From the NCBI GenBank assembly GCA_963693305.1, contig OY855904.1, positions 41,881,304-41,945,303 of the forward strand: DNA of 64,000 nucleotides. Reading direction: 5' to 3'. A program made the position numbers and the translations under genes. The stretch is from Meandrina meandrites. Lineage: Eukaryota > Cnidaria > Anthozoa > Scleractinia > Meandrinidae. The notes under the pieces were generated by a model. That model was not told where the DNA came from. It was given only the letters and a program-made list of their open reading frames with translations, and did not search any database. Numbering within the stretch: the stretch's first letter is position 1; each line of letters begins with the position of its first letter. Shown here piece by piece: positions 1-11,218 of this stretch.

Positions 1-640
1 AGCGTCCTTTTATAAAAATAAATTAATGGTCACCACTAGAAACATTTTGGTCGCCAAAAGCAAAGCGTGTTTAAAGCAGGACACCTTATGTAACCTTACA
101 CGAAGTAATATTGCTGACCATGACCAACTGAATTAAAACCATTCAAAGAACGTTCTGACGCAGTTATTTTTGTTTACATTGAAGATAATTTTTTTACCAA
201 ACTGTTCCAATTGTCATTCAGAAAAGTAAATAAAATATTAAAGGAACAGGTAAAGGTAGATAAACACACAAAAAAAGTTTATTCTTGTACAGAACACTAA
301 AAGGATGGAAACCTTAATGTGGTTGTCAAACATAATAATGGCAGCTCCATGATTAAAGAGAACAAACAACAAAATTACGAGTCCTGGTCATGATGTATCC
401 TTAATGGCAAATGGTAAATAAGATGTAGCCGATTCAAATAGTTGTAATGGAAAATTAAAAAGTTTGTGGTCAAATTTATTTGGCTAGTAACTGAACTGCA
501 AAAAACATTGTCAATGCCTAGAGCCAGCCCTTTGCACTGCACTGGTTACCAAATTGGCGACCTCCAGTGTAAAAAAAAATTAGTCGCCAAATGTTATTTT
601 CACTTACCATGGTGACCAAAATGGTCGCAGCTTGGAGGGC
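1..640. other. Intergenic, possible MITE fragment
   Basis: No gene is visible. The stretch repeats the motif GTCGCCA/TGGCGAC (near 30-55, 553-562, 582-590 and 608-628). The same motif fills the CAGGG-ended MITE at 9945-10734, so this may be a decayed relative of that family. No terminal repeats could be placed. Confidence 0.35.
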
Positions 641-1551
641 TGCAAGAGAACCACAAAAATGAAAAGAAAACCACAAAAACTAAAAGAACCAGGAGATTCA
701 GAGAACCAGGAGAACCACAAGTTAGGACCAGAGAACCATCAAAACCAGGGAACCATGAGAGCCAGAGAACCACTGGCAAGAACCAGAAAACCACGAAACC
801 CAGAGAACCACATGAACCACAAGAACTACGGAACCACAAGAACCACGAGAACCATGAGAACCAGGAAACTACAAGAACCACAAGAACCACAAGAACCATG
901 AAGCCAGACAATCACGAGAACCACGAGATCCAGAGAATCATGAGAACCACAAGAACCACAAGAACCAGGAAACCACAAGAGCCACAAGAACGATGAAACC
1001 AGACAATCACGAGAACCACGAGATCCAGAGAACCATGAGAACCACAAGAACCATGAAAACCTGGGAACCACAAGAACCAGAGCACCACAAGGATCAGAGC
1101 ACCACAAGAACAACAAGAAACAGAGAACCAGGAGAACCCAAGAGCCATGAGAACCGCAAGAGCCACGAGAACCACAAAACCAGACAATCATGAGAACCAC
1201 GAGATCCAGAGAACCATGAGAACCACAAGAACCACGAGAACCCGGGAACCACAACAACCAGAAAACCACGAGGATCAGAGAACCATGAGGAGCCAGAGAA
1301 CCACGAGAAAAAACCGAGAACAACAAGGACAACCAGGGAACCAAGAGAACCACACGAACCACGAAAACCCTGGGAACCACAAGAACCATGAGGACCAGAG
1401 AACTACAAGAAACACGAGAAACAGAGAACAAGAGAACAACGAGAAACAGAGAACCAGAGAGCGAAGAGAACCACAAGAACCAGAGAACCAGGAGAACCAA
1501 ACAGAACCAAAGTCCAGAAAACCATGAGAACCACAAGGACTTAAGAGAACC
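640..1551. repeat. T-poor minisatellite built on AGAACCACR
   Basis: About 0.9 kb of imperfect tandem copies of a roughly 9-nt unit (AGAACCACA, AGAACCATG, AGAACCAGG). The plus strand is almost free of T. A longer sub-repeat beginning CAGACAATCACGAGAACC recurs near 904, 1000 and 1183, so there is a second level of order. Reading frames run open on both strands only because T-containing stops are rare on one strand and the unit is a multiple of three. Those frames give low-complexity protein and are not treated as genes. Confidence 0.9.
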
Positions 1552-2213
1552 ACATTTACATGTACAGCTGTGACTGTCGGTTTTTATAGATTTGCTGCCT
1601 CTACTATAAAAATCAATAATATTTCATCACACCCATTGATGCCTTTATTTCTTTCAGTAACTCATGTTGAAGAACTACAAAAAACAAAGATTACAGTTTG
1701 TCTCCTACATGTAAGTAATATCGCTTTCATTTTGGATAAAGGAGTAGTCCTGAATTTAAAAAAATATAATATTTGCTACTGAGAGTGTGGAATCTTTGCT
1801 TTTAATTTGAAAAACTTTTGTCTCCCTGATCTGAGAATACCCAAGGTACATATACTGGTTGAACAACCTGGAAAATTAGCATTTATGCCAATCAGGTACA
1901 TGCACATAGTGTTCCACATGGGAAGAAGGGAAGGAAGGAATTGAAAACCACTGACAGGGGTGGTCCCTGCTTGTATATTCTGTGCACAACTGTGGGGAAA
2001 TGCTGCTGACCTGCAAAGGAGGAAATCTGGTGCAGCAGCCAAGGAACCTTGATGAAATGAAGTATTTTGATATATACGAAAAATTGTGTAACTTGAGTCT
2101 AGAGGCATACCAGGACAGTATTTATCTTTGGCTTCTGTAGCATGATGCGATTAGGAGTTGCTATTTATGTGGTATTCAGGTATAACAACTTGTGCATGGG
2201 GTCTATTACTTTA
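1552..2213. other. Intergenic, nothing recognised
   Basis: About 0.66 kb of AT-rich sequence between the minisatellite and the left end of the inverted-repeat element. Only short frames without recognisable protein features are present. Confidence 0.5.
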
Positions 2214-2251
2214 GGTACATCACAGGCAGACCACCCTATGTTTTCGTGAAT

Positions 2252-2816
2252 AATTGAATAGCTTGGTGCTAACTGACTTTTTTGGGTGAAAATTGTTTTC
2301 CTTCAAAAATGCTTGAATTTTTGCATTTGCCTTTTAATTTAGTAGTAAAACATTCCCTTTTAATTTTTTTGGCTGGTTAGCACTTTGTTTCTGAGAAAAA
2401 TGAGAACAAATGATCGAAGCGTGCGCAATGAATGCAACGAAGTGGAACAAGTTGAGATTAGTATTTAAATTTTTCCCTATTGTGTTATGGTTGGCTGCAT
2501 GGCGCAATCGGATAAAGCGCGCGTAGCCGGTGATGTTCGGATTCGCTGGCCGAGGGTGCAGGTTCAAACCTCAAAACTCCTCGTAAGATTATTTTTTTCT
2601 TTTCTTTTTTTTTTGCTCTTCTGTGTGTTTTTCTTTAGCAATTTTTTGTTTGTTAAGAAGAAAAACATTTTTGTTGATTTGAGCAGCCGTACATTGCTAT
2701 TCAGATCCGCTGTTTCAACGCTGCCTTCGACATTTTTCATTCAAGCATTTTTGAAGGAAAAAAATTTTCACCCAAAAAAGTCACTTAGCATAGTCTTGCA
2801 CCAAGCTATTCAATTG
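2252..2816. mobile_element. Foldback element nested in a terminal repeat
   Basis: Arms of about 65-75 bp, 2252-2317 and 2741-2816, are imperfect inverted repeats (outer end AATTGAATAGCTTGGTGC). The element splits the left terminal repeat of the 2214-6564 element, whose right-hand copy is continuous, so it arrived later. Its loop contains a tRNA-like sequence followed by T-runs. Confidence 0.7.
2493..2615 (+). ncRNA. tRNA-derived sequence (SINE head or tRNA pseudogene)
   Basis: An A-box-like TGGCGCAATCGG lies at 2500-2511 and a B-box-like GGTTCAAACCT at 2561-2571, followed by long T-runs from about 2590 that could stop RNA polymerase III. The T-stem flanking the TTCAAAC loop does not pair and no clean 3' acceptor strand matches GGCTGCA. 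The A-to-B spacing is also longer than in a normal short tRNA. It is therefore more likely a tRNA-derived SINE or a dead tRNA than a working tRNA gene. Confidence 0.5.
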
Positions 2817-2903
2817 TTGACATAAGGTTATGTCGAAATCAATGGCGCGTATAGAAGAAGAGAAACATTATGCCGGCTTCGATTTACTACAAAATATAAT
2901 AAA

Positions 2904-4926
2904 AGTGGGTCCGCAATGCGTACATATGTGGACTTTCATTTGCTTTTAATAATGAATGATTGAATGAGCCAATGTACAGTATCGGTTAGACCTTCTTAAA
3001 GTCGTTTGCTTCTCGTTTCCAGTTTGGCAGTAGTCCCCGGCGCTCTCGCGCTTCGCGCTCTGTGAGCTGGACTGTAGGCAAGACTAAGTATCAGTCAATT
3101 ATGAGTTGGCAATCACTTGAAACTCGAGATAATAAAAAAACTTATTCTTATGATCGTGAAAGAAAAACTTCCTTCTCGTTTTGAGGAACACACCTTGCAA
3201 TTTACCCTGAAGATCGCCTTAAACATTGAAATGCAGTCCAATTTATTTAAACTGTGTCAGAGAAGCGGAAAACCTGGGACAAGACCCGACAGTATCTCTA
3301 TATGGTTACATGAAAAGGACGGGGATGTTCGTCGGAAAATTTGATCTACTATTCTACTCTCGTGAAGGATAACATTTCACACAATACAGCAAGGTTGATA
3401 ATAGGTGAAAAAGTAGAAACTTTTCGGGACCCGCAAAGCCAAAGCCACAGAGAAGTGTTAGGCCTGAAACTTTGTTTGAAGAGAACTTCTTTTCAAATTA
3501 GAAATATATCATGGATTTAAACAGGTCTATAATCATAAAGTTTGAGATTTTGCTATTTGCTGTTTTGAGTTTTACTTTTCCCATAAAGGATGGCAATCAG
3601 GACGTGGCTCAACTTTTTTTAGACCCCCACCATTTAAAAACACAGAGAACACAGACATTTAAAAACACAGTCACTTTAAATGAATTAAAACATCGACAAT
3701 CTGTCCTTAAAACCAAACGAAGATGTCTGTTGGAAATCGAAATCCGTAATTTACAAATAAGGGACACAATGAGCATATTCGTTCCATTCATATTTGCAGT
3801 CTCTTGGCGGGGGGTTCACAGGAAATGGACAAATTAGGTCTTTAAATGGAAATAAGGACAAGAAAATTATTTATTAAGAACAAAAACAAAATCTTACCAC
3901 TAGAAATCGGGGAAACTGATTCCAGTCCATTCATAAAGAAATGTTTTGCGAAGCTAGTAAGTAGATTGTCTTCGTTTGCCTGACATTTCATCTGAACGCT
4001 TGTGTAAACAACAGCTAAACTCATCAATTAACTCATTTTCTTTCATTGCGTTGTTTTCATATACAACTTTTCCGGAATGGCTTTCATCGCCTTTTAGCAA
4101 GATTTCACTAATAATCTCTTGATACAAGAAGGCAGATGAATACTTTTTTCAACCTAAAATTATCATCGTTCTTGAATTGATTTTTGAGTGTAGTCGGCGA
4201 TTCCCGAACGACACATTTTCAATCAGTAATTTAGTTTTCGCACGGTTTCAATACATACATTTTTCGGTTCAAAATAAGTTTTATGCTATTCACACTAACT
4301 TTTTACCAGCAGTTTTGAATTTGACATCAGTCAGATTGCGTTATTCAAATTTAACTTGCGAGAAATCCAAGAAAATAATAATTGCGGGAAAGCCCCGGGA
4401 AAACAACTTGATTAGTGAACTTGTGTTGTTTTGACTCGTTGTGTATCCATTTTTCCATTCTAAAGATTCTGTGTGGCAAAGCTGAAACAAAACAACAAAT
4501 ATCTAGATATCTGCTGAATAATGCTTTTCAACGATTTTCAATTATATGCGAATCAAGCGAACACAGCAACTGACGTCCAGTCGAACACAACAGACAGCGC
4601 GAAAAGTGTGAAAAATAGCGTGACTTTTGCCTGCAGCTCAGTCGAACGCCGTGCAAATATGAAAGCCGCCACCACTTTTTTCTTTTGATGTGCACGTATA
4701 CCACTGGCATCTTTGACGCTGCTCGTTGATGTACTGCACTTGACAAATTTTAGGTTTCGATTAATGAAATTGTGTGATGCTTTCTTTGTGACGTCTCGCC
4801 AATTTTACATTTACTCTTGGCTCCAAAACTTCGGATTCTCCGAACACCCTCGAAAGCTTCCGAAAGGGCTGAGACGAGTTATCACGGAAAGTGCCGTCCC
4901 AATCGGGAAAACTGCACGATCGCAAT
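2904..4926. other. Interior of inverted-repeat element, no gene recognised
   Basis: AT-rich sequence with scattered short frames, none with recognisable protein features. A small GC-rich patch of CGCGCTTCGCG type lies near 3040-3060. Confidence 0.45.
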
Positions 4927-4961
4927 ATGTGGATTTTCACACTTCGTGTGAAAGTCCACAT
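4927..4961. repeat. Near-perfect hairpin with TTC loop
   Basis: The arms ATGTGGATTTTCACAC (4927-4942) and GTGTGAAAGTCCACAT (4946-4961) are inverted with one mismatch, around the loop TTC. Part of the arm (ATGTGGACTTTCA) recurs near 2927. Confidence 0.8.
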
Positions 4962-5023
4962 AAAAATTACTCCCGAAGTCTCTGCAAAATTCTGAACCAA
5001 AGGAATGTTAGGAACGCGAGCCC

Positions 5024-5119
5024 ATTCGAATCTACCAATCAACGCATCGCGACCGTTGCCAGTTCAAATGCCCAAGCCCGCCCCAACGGTCGCGACACGT
5101 TGATTGGTAGATTCGAATG
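5024..5119. repeat. 96-bp palindrome
   Basis: The arms, about 35 bp each at 5024-5058 and 5084-5119, begin ATTCGAATCTACCAATCAACG and are inverted copies with a short indel. The loop is about 25 bp. It abuts the CAGGG-ended MITE on its right. Confidence 0.85.
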
Positions 5120-5125
5120 CGCTCC

Positions 5126-6051
5126 AGGGTTCTCCAAATCAGGCGGTAACCGGTAAAATTTACCGCTTGCAGCACCACTCTTTACCGTCTAAAACCGCTT
5201 AGAAATGTTGAAAATCCAACAGGTTAATAACAAAGTAATGCCAGTCGTTGCACCAATGCAGTTGTGATAAAAAATAACTAATAGAATCGGTAGAAAATAA
5301 ACAGCGAAAAATGCAATATTCATTTACAACTTTGCACCAGTATTCTAATTCAATATTCTTTATTTCTCTTCACCTTCCAAATCTTTCATTGCTGTTATCT
5401 TTCGAAAAAAGAGCACGTTTTGGAGAGCTTTCTTCGCAATGAATCGGCAGCAATAGCTGCTCTCCTTTCATTTTGTCCGTTCTGTCCATTGACAATGAAA
5501 GAATTCACAAGGCCATTAGGTAAAAAAGAAGTTATTTTAAGTGAGAAATATTACGGAGAAAATAAGCTTACGCGTAGTTGATTGCCAAGTTTACCGTAGC
5601 TCACGTGTGGAAAAGGGAAAGTCAGCTTTTGTTGTGAACTTCTTCTCAATAAGTTCGTAAGTGTTTAAAACGAAACCCAGACAGCAGGTTAAAAGAAGCC
5701 TTGAGAATACGACCCTTCAGCGATGCCATTGTAAATGCTGAGTATTCGAACCAAAGAGAAAAGTAGCTGTAGCGATTCATAGCAAAGGTGAAACGAGAGC
5801 GCCAGTTTTTTTTCAAGTACTACTTTATGTAAGCGACAGCAAGTATATCCCCTTTAAACACAGGAAGAAAATTTTATACAATTTTTTCTTAGGATGTATA
5901 AAAAGACGACAGTACGGCCATAAAAAGTACTTGTAAAATAAAATTTGACCAGCATAGGGCAACACTAGAAAACAGCTGAGATTCACCAGTAGTTCTTTAC
6001 CGGTTTGAAAAGTTCTTTTACCTGCTGTGCTGAAAACTAGGGAGAACCCTG
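5126..6051. mobile_element. CAGGG-ended MITE (hAT-like termini)
   Basis: Terminal inverted repeat CAGGGTTCTCC at 5126-5136 and GGAGAACCCTG at 6041-6051, in a 926-bp element without coding capacity. GCGCTC is found just outside the left end and overlapping the right end, a possible 6-bp target duplication. The hAT assignment rests on the CAGGG end only; the 8-bp duplication expected of hAT is not clear. Confidence 0.6.
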
Positions 6052-6785
6052 CGCTCGTGTTCCTAACATTCCTTTGGTTCAGAATTTTGCACTGATCATA
6101 TGGAGAAAGCTACTTTCGAGACTTCGGGATTGCTTTTCTTGGAAAATATTGAAAGGATGAAGCTCTAATTCGGCACAGGGACAGAGAAATATCTATTTGT
6201 TCGGATGCCTGTGTTTTCGAGGTGAGAATTTTGATGGTTTAGCGTCAGTTCTAGCTTGAATAGGACAAGGTCGCGACCGCCGGCGGTAAAGCTGCCTGCC
6301 TTGTTCTCCCTTCTCTCTCTGTTTCTACCGGTCGCTAAATCATCTCGAAAAATAAAGCTTTAAAGGGCTCGGAGCGGCGAATAAACATGACACAAGACTC
6401 AACCAATATTTCATCTTAATTTTTATTGAATCATTTTGTAGTAAATTGAAGCCGACGTAATGTTTCGCTTCTTCTATACACGCCATTGATTTCGACATAA
6501 CCTTATGTCAACAATTATTAGCCACAAAAACATAGGGTGGTCCACCTGTGGGTACATATGTACCATTCAAATATGAAAATAATTACTAATTAATAATCAC
6601 TCACCATGGCTTTGAGCTCTTCTGTTTCTCATCTCCATTCCATTTGGCTGTCTGTGGACAGGTCACATCTGTCCCAAGTGGGTCTTAAAGCTTCCAGTTG
6701 GTTTGGTTTGTTTATCCCTTCTTCCTTATTCTGTTTCAGGTCCTTAAAGATACATGTAAAAGCAGCCATTTATTATTCTGTGATA

Positions 6786-6853
6786 TATGACATGTACATG
6801 TTGTGGTTTAAATTTTTCTTTGGTTTAAAATTTTTCAAACCAGTTTGATTTTT
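6786..6853. repeat. Left arm of inverted repeat flanking the mariner-type MITE
   Basis: This sequence (GTGGTTTAAATTTTTC...) is inverted at 8719-8786. The two arms bracket the 6904-8717 element, so that MITE may have jumped into the loop of an older palindromic element. Confidence 0.65.
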
Positions 6854-6903
6854 AGTTTTCATTGTCTTGTATTGATTATCATAATCTGAAACAAAGGAAA
6901 ATA

Positions 6904-8717
6904 CAGTACCGCCTGAAATCATATGCACATTGGGACGCGTGAACGGCAAGGGCAGAACGCGTGTATTGCACGCGGGAGGAACGAGACGAAACCGCGCGGT
7001 TCACGAACGAAACCCGCGCGGTTCACGAAAGAAAACCTAGGTTGAAAATTCTTCTCGGTCAAATGGACGAAGCACCGACACAATAGCCTTTTGTTAAGTT
7101 ATTGTTTTGCTGTTGAATAGATTTTTTTCTCACATTTAATGAGCTAACACACGACCACGGCATTACTTTCGTTTCATTTGCTTTTGCGTGACCGACATCG
7201 GTTCGTAATGTTGACTTGTATTAAACTGCTCTTTGGTTTTAAGTTATTAATTAACACAGTAACAGTTGTTGTAATCGAGGTATAAAAAAAGCGGTAAAAG
7301 ATAAGTTTATTCTGAGATTTAATTTCCGAACCTCTCCGAAACTGCAATTGCCGATTTGAGCGGCACGCGTTTCCAACAAGTGTCGCATCGTACCTCGCAA
7401 AAAGCATCGTCTTCAAAGAAATTTAATTTACCGCGAGCGGCAGTTTCTTCGCCTTTTTAAGTGTTCAATGAATGAAATCCAAAAACGGTTGAGACAATTC
7501 CAAAAATCGACCAGGACTTGTTTCACTTGTAACAGCAAACGACGAATTAGCTCGTATATTCGCGATAGTTTCTCTGGCGAATTAGCTCGTATATGCGGGA
7601 TAGTTTCTGTAGCGAAGCTTTTCAATCATATTAACTTTTAGACTTGATTCCATCTTCTCCGTGAAAATCTTGAACCTCTTTCCGAAAATTTTCCCCCTTG
7701 CTTTAACAGACAAAACCCAATTAAGTCTCTCGTACGAACAAAGTTTTCTGAAAAATAAAATACTCCGCAAATGAGCAACGCGCGTACGTCAGATGTCATC
7801 ACAAATAATGTTTACACACGGAACGAGTCACTCGCATTATATTGTAGGTAAACTTATATGTGTGCTACCTCCATGTTCTGTATTTATTCCAGCAGTTTTT
7901 GAACAGTGATATTTTTTTCTAGCAGCCAGAAATGCAGCTGTTTACTTTTCGCTTTAGGATCTAAAGTTTGATTACAAAAATGTCGCGACATCATGTCGCC
8001 GGCACGTGAATCAAATAAAATACCAAGTATGCAAATCAGTATTCGCTTTTTGCGCGAAGCGCGAAGTGGCATACATACATCCCAGGATGGTTTGATGTTT
8101 TCGGTAAATGATTGAACACAAACAAAGTCGAGTTGAATACCGAAGAAGTGCAAGCGAAAGAATTATTATTTGTCCGTAAAAAGACGAAATATTTGTGGAT
8201 AACACATATGCAAATTTGGAACAAAATTTATCGAAGCGTGACGCTATGAACACTCGTGAAATCTGACCACTCTCAAACTTCGATCAGAAAAATTTTTCAA
8301 GTTATTTTGCATTACTTTGTCTTGTACTTATTCATCAGTTATGCAGACAAAAGAACGAAATGAAACCTTTTTGCTCAACTCTGCACGTTTTCAGCAGGCG
8401 TTGCGTGAAATACTTTTTTTGAACATTTCAATTCCGCTCAACGTGTTTTGTTGTGTTTTGCCAAGGTTTCGATCAAATCTCTTGGGTAATTTGCTTTATG
8501 TCCAACAAAAAACAAGAACAATAGAACTAACAAAGGCAATTAAACGCACGAAGACGCGGTCTTTCAAGAACGCGTGTTTCCCTCGGTTTCGTCTCGGTTT
8601 CGTCTCGTGTTTCGTTCGTTCCTCCCGAGGTGGACGCACGGGCAAACCTCGTGCACTGCCCGTGCGTCCACCTCGTGAAAACCGCGGCCGATGTGCATAT
8701 GATTTCAGGCGGTACTG
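6904..8717. mobile_element. Non-autonomous Tc1/mariner-type element
   Basis: Perfect terminal inverted repeats of about 27 bp beginning CAGTACCGCCTGAAATC, flanked by TA on both sides (6902-6903 and 8718-8719). A TA duplication and a CAGT start are the usual Tc1/mariner signature. The 1.8 kb interior shows no transposase. It contains two small direct duplications, one of a CGCGCGGTTCACGAA unit near 6994-7028 and one of about 38 bp at 7538-7613 (GCGAATTAGCTCGTATAT). Confidence 0.7.
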
Positions 8718-8718
8718 T

Positions 8719-8786
8719 AAAAATCAAACTAGTTTGAAAAATTTTAAACCAAGGTAAAATTTAAACCACAACATACACATGTACAT
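8719..8786. repeat. Right arm of inverted repeat flanking the mariner-type MITE
   Basis: Inverted copy of 6786-6853, ending with ACACATGTACAT. Confidence 0.65.
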
Positions 8787-9045
8787 GGAAGGCATCCTGA
8801 GAGCCTTAAGAAAATCACAGGTCCAGCAGTTACTGACAGTACAGTACTGTACCTCAGGCTCTAGGTGTAAAAAGTGGCAGATACTGCACCCAAACAAATG
8901 AGACAATGAACATGCATATGATAACCTCACTAAGCTTACAGTGCATGAGATGACAGAAGCTAGGTGCCACAAACACGACTAAGATCAAGTCCTTGCAGTG
9001 ATGTGTACATGTACATATATTCATGGTTAAGTGCCACTATATTTT

Positions 9046-9855
9046 TTAAAGTGGTACTATGATCAAATTTTCACCCCTTGCAATTTTAGGTGTTTCAAAG
9101 AGTATTTAATGAAAGATTAAAAATGCCGTTTACCATTTTCAAATATCTATTTTAGTTCCAGAGATATTTAAGCTTAAAAAAATCGAAAAATATGCAAATT
9201 AGGGAACTGATGACGTCATCTACTCAACCCAATTTTTTGTCTCGGTCATTTTTCTGCAGAGACCAATGAAACTTGGCTGACTAATAGTTCCTCAGGTGAC
9301 ACTCCTACAGCTGCAATGAAATTATATTACCATGGCAACTCACTCTTTTCCAGTCCCCATCAATTTTATTTTAATATTTCAGAATTTTTCAGTTCGGAAA
9401 AATTCAACCCAGGCAAGACGTCTGCCAAATCCATTGATATGCTTGCTAGATCTCGCATGTAAAGCATTATTTACAAATATTAACGGAGAATGCCAGAACT
9501 GGCCAGAAAGGCGTTAAGCATTTGGGGGATCTGGAACCTAGTATGTTGCCATGGTAACCAAGTTGTCAAGTTCATATTGTGAAACACAACTAGCAGAGTG
9601 TTACTGCAAAGAATCAGAGACTTTCAATACAAATTGGCTGAGATATCACTTTCTTAGTATTTAATCAGAATTTGGTTGAGGGTATGACATCACTACTTTG
9701 CTAATTTGCATATTTTAAAAGCTTGAATATCTCTGGAACGAAAAGAGGTATTGAAAAACAGTAAACGGCATTTTCCTTCTCATGTAGAGTACTTGTTAAT
9801 ATTTTAAAACGGTTGCAAAAGAAAACATGCAAATTTCATCATAGTAGCACTTTAA
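9046..9855. mobile_element. TTAA-flanked MITE (piggyBac-like)
   Basis: TTAA lies at 9046-9049 and 9852-9855. The termini are AGTGGTACTATGAT at left and its near-inverse ending CATAGTAGCACT at right. The imperfect inverted arms extend about 190 bp inward, sharing AATGCCGTTTAC, GTTCCAGAGATATT and ATATGCAAATTAG. No transposase is present. The TTAA target is the usual piggyBac signature; the family name is inference. Confidence 0.75.
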
Positions 9856-9944
9856 AGTCTATTCACTTTCAATAAGTAGGTAGAGAAGGCAGGCTAATTT
9901 TTTCATGTACATAAGGTGGCTCATAATAGTTTAGTCAGAATTAG

Positions 9945-10655
9945 CAGGGTCCGAAATTAACTTTTTCCTAAGGGAGCCAACTGGCGACTACCCCAACAAT
10001 TTTGGTCGCCAAATGGAAGGGTTTGGTCGCCAAAGAGAATTGTTAGTTTTATTTTGCTTTCTTGCTCGCCAGCCCAACGATTGCAGCTTCGCCGCTCAAT
10101 TTGCCGCAAACTAAAGAAAACAATCCCTCTGGAACCCAGGGTATAATTTACCTTAAATTAAACCTTTCAACAAAATGTTTTCATTTAATTAACACAATAT
10201 ACATACAGCTATTAAAGGACAGATTCACAAAAGCCGTGTAATGGTAACAGAGTCACATCTCAATGAGCGACTGTTTGTCAACATTCTTGCGAAGGCTTCG
10301 GATTTCTTCCTCTTATTATTTCCATTTAGTTGGAACTATGCTGGTATCCTGTTAAGTTCTGCGTATGAGACATATGGGGGCCCTCTTTCTATACCTAGAT
10401 TCAACTAAGTGTTAAATTTTCTTTGCCAAAACGGAATGAAAGTGATTCCGCCATGCCACGTTTTCGCCCACGATATCCGTATTGGGAGAAGCCACTGACT
10501 GAAACAATATGGCGCTGGGTAAATATGACGATCGTAAAATCGTTGCTTCGTTTTACTACATTTGTCCACGGGAGCTTCATGTTTTCTTTTTTAAAAAAAG
10601 CGCTTACCTTGGAATTTCAAATGCTGAGGGGACAAAAGGTTAGTTGCCTCCTGGC

Positions 10656-10686
<31 letters not shown>

Positions 10687-10734
10687 CAATTTTTGGTCGC
10701 ATTGGCAACCAGCGAGTCGCAATTTCGGACCCTG
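9945..10734. mobile_element. CAGGG-ended MITE rich in GTCGCCA motifs
   Basis: Terminal inverted repeat CAGGGTCCGAAATT at 9945-9958 and AATTTCGGACCCTG at 10721-10734. ATTAG occurs immediately outside both ends (9940-9944 and 10735-10739). Inside each end are copies of GGTCGCCA. No protein gene is present. Confidence 0.7.
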
Positions 10735-10925
10735 ATTAGACATTCCCATCTTTGGTGTTCTATTGCAGCTATATAGATATTAGGAATATCTTTTAGTACA
10801 AGCTTGTACAAGTTTCACAAATGAACAAATTAAGGTCATGGTGACGTCAAAATTCTTTGCCATGGCAACATCCTATAAGGTCAAAGATACCCTATTTTGG
10901 TCTTTTCGAGGATAATAACTCTATT

Positions 10926-11218
10926 TAGTATATACCACACAAGTGAATAGTGCTTTCCACGCGCGCTGCTTGGTTAACTCGGAGGTGATTAGCAAAGTAC
11001 TATTCACCTCCGAGCAGCCGAAGAGAAATAAAATAGCTTGGCGTGTCGCTTTGGGTACCGAAAGTAATGTTTTGGTGCACTAGTTATTCAACTTGTGTGG
11101 TATATACTAAAACAATTATTCACCTCAGTGTCGGTGAAAGTGATGGATATTTACCTCGACGCTTCGCGGGTCGGTAAATATCCACCACTAATCACCTCCA
11201 CTTCGGTGAATAATTGTT
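10926..11218. mobile_element. Compound foldback element
   Basis: A 19-bp perfect inverted repeat, TAGTATATACCACACAAGT at 10926-10944 and its inverse at 11091-11109, is followed directly by a second palindrome (AACAATTATTCACC at 11111 and its inverse at 11205-11218). Inner hairpins include GGAGGTGATTAGC with its inverse near 10980-11010. Related palindromes occur at 11710-11865 and 16265-16316, so this is a dispersed family. Confidence 0.7.

Larger units (their letters stand above)
2214..6564. mobile_element. 4.35 kb non-autonomous inverted-repeat element with nested insertions
   Basis: The outer ends are inverted repeats: the left starts GGTACATCACAGGCAGACC and the right reads CATAGGGTGGTCCACCTGTG on the plus strand at 6531-6550, ending GTACC at 6564. 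The inverted repeat continues inward: 2813-2903 (TTGTTGACATAAGGTTATG...) pairs with 6421-6515. The left arm is interrupted at about 2252 by a foldback element, while the right arm is uninterrupted. Inside are further inverted pairs, 4970-5022 with 6052-6153. No transposase is seen, so it would need a helper in trans. The superfamily is not recognised. Confidence 0.65.

Noticed and set aside
632..1573. Several overlapping open frames up to 236 codons in the T-poor minisatellite
   Set aside because: Low-complexity peptides on both strands that follow from the repeat unit and the lack of T; no protein signature.
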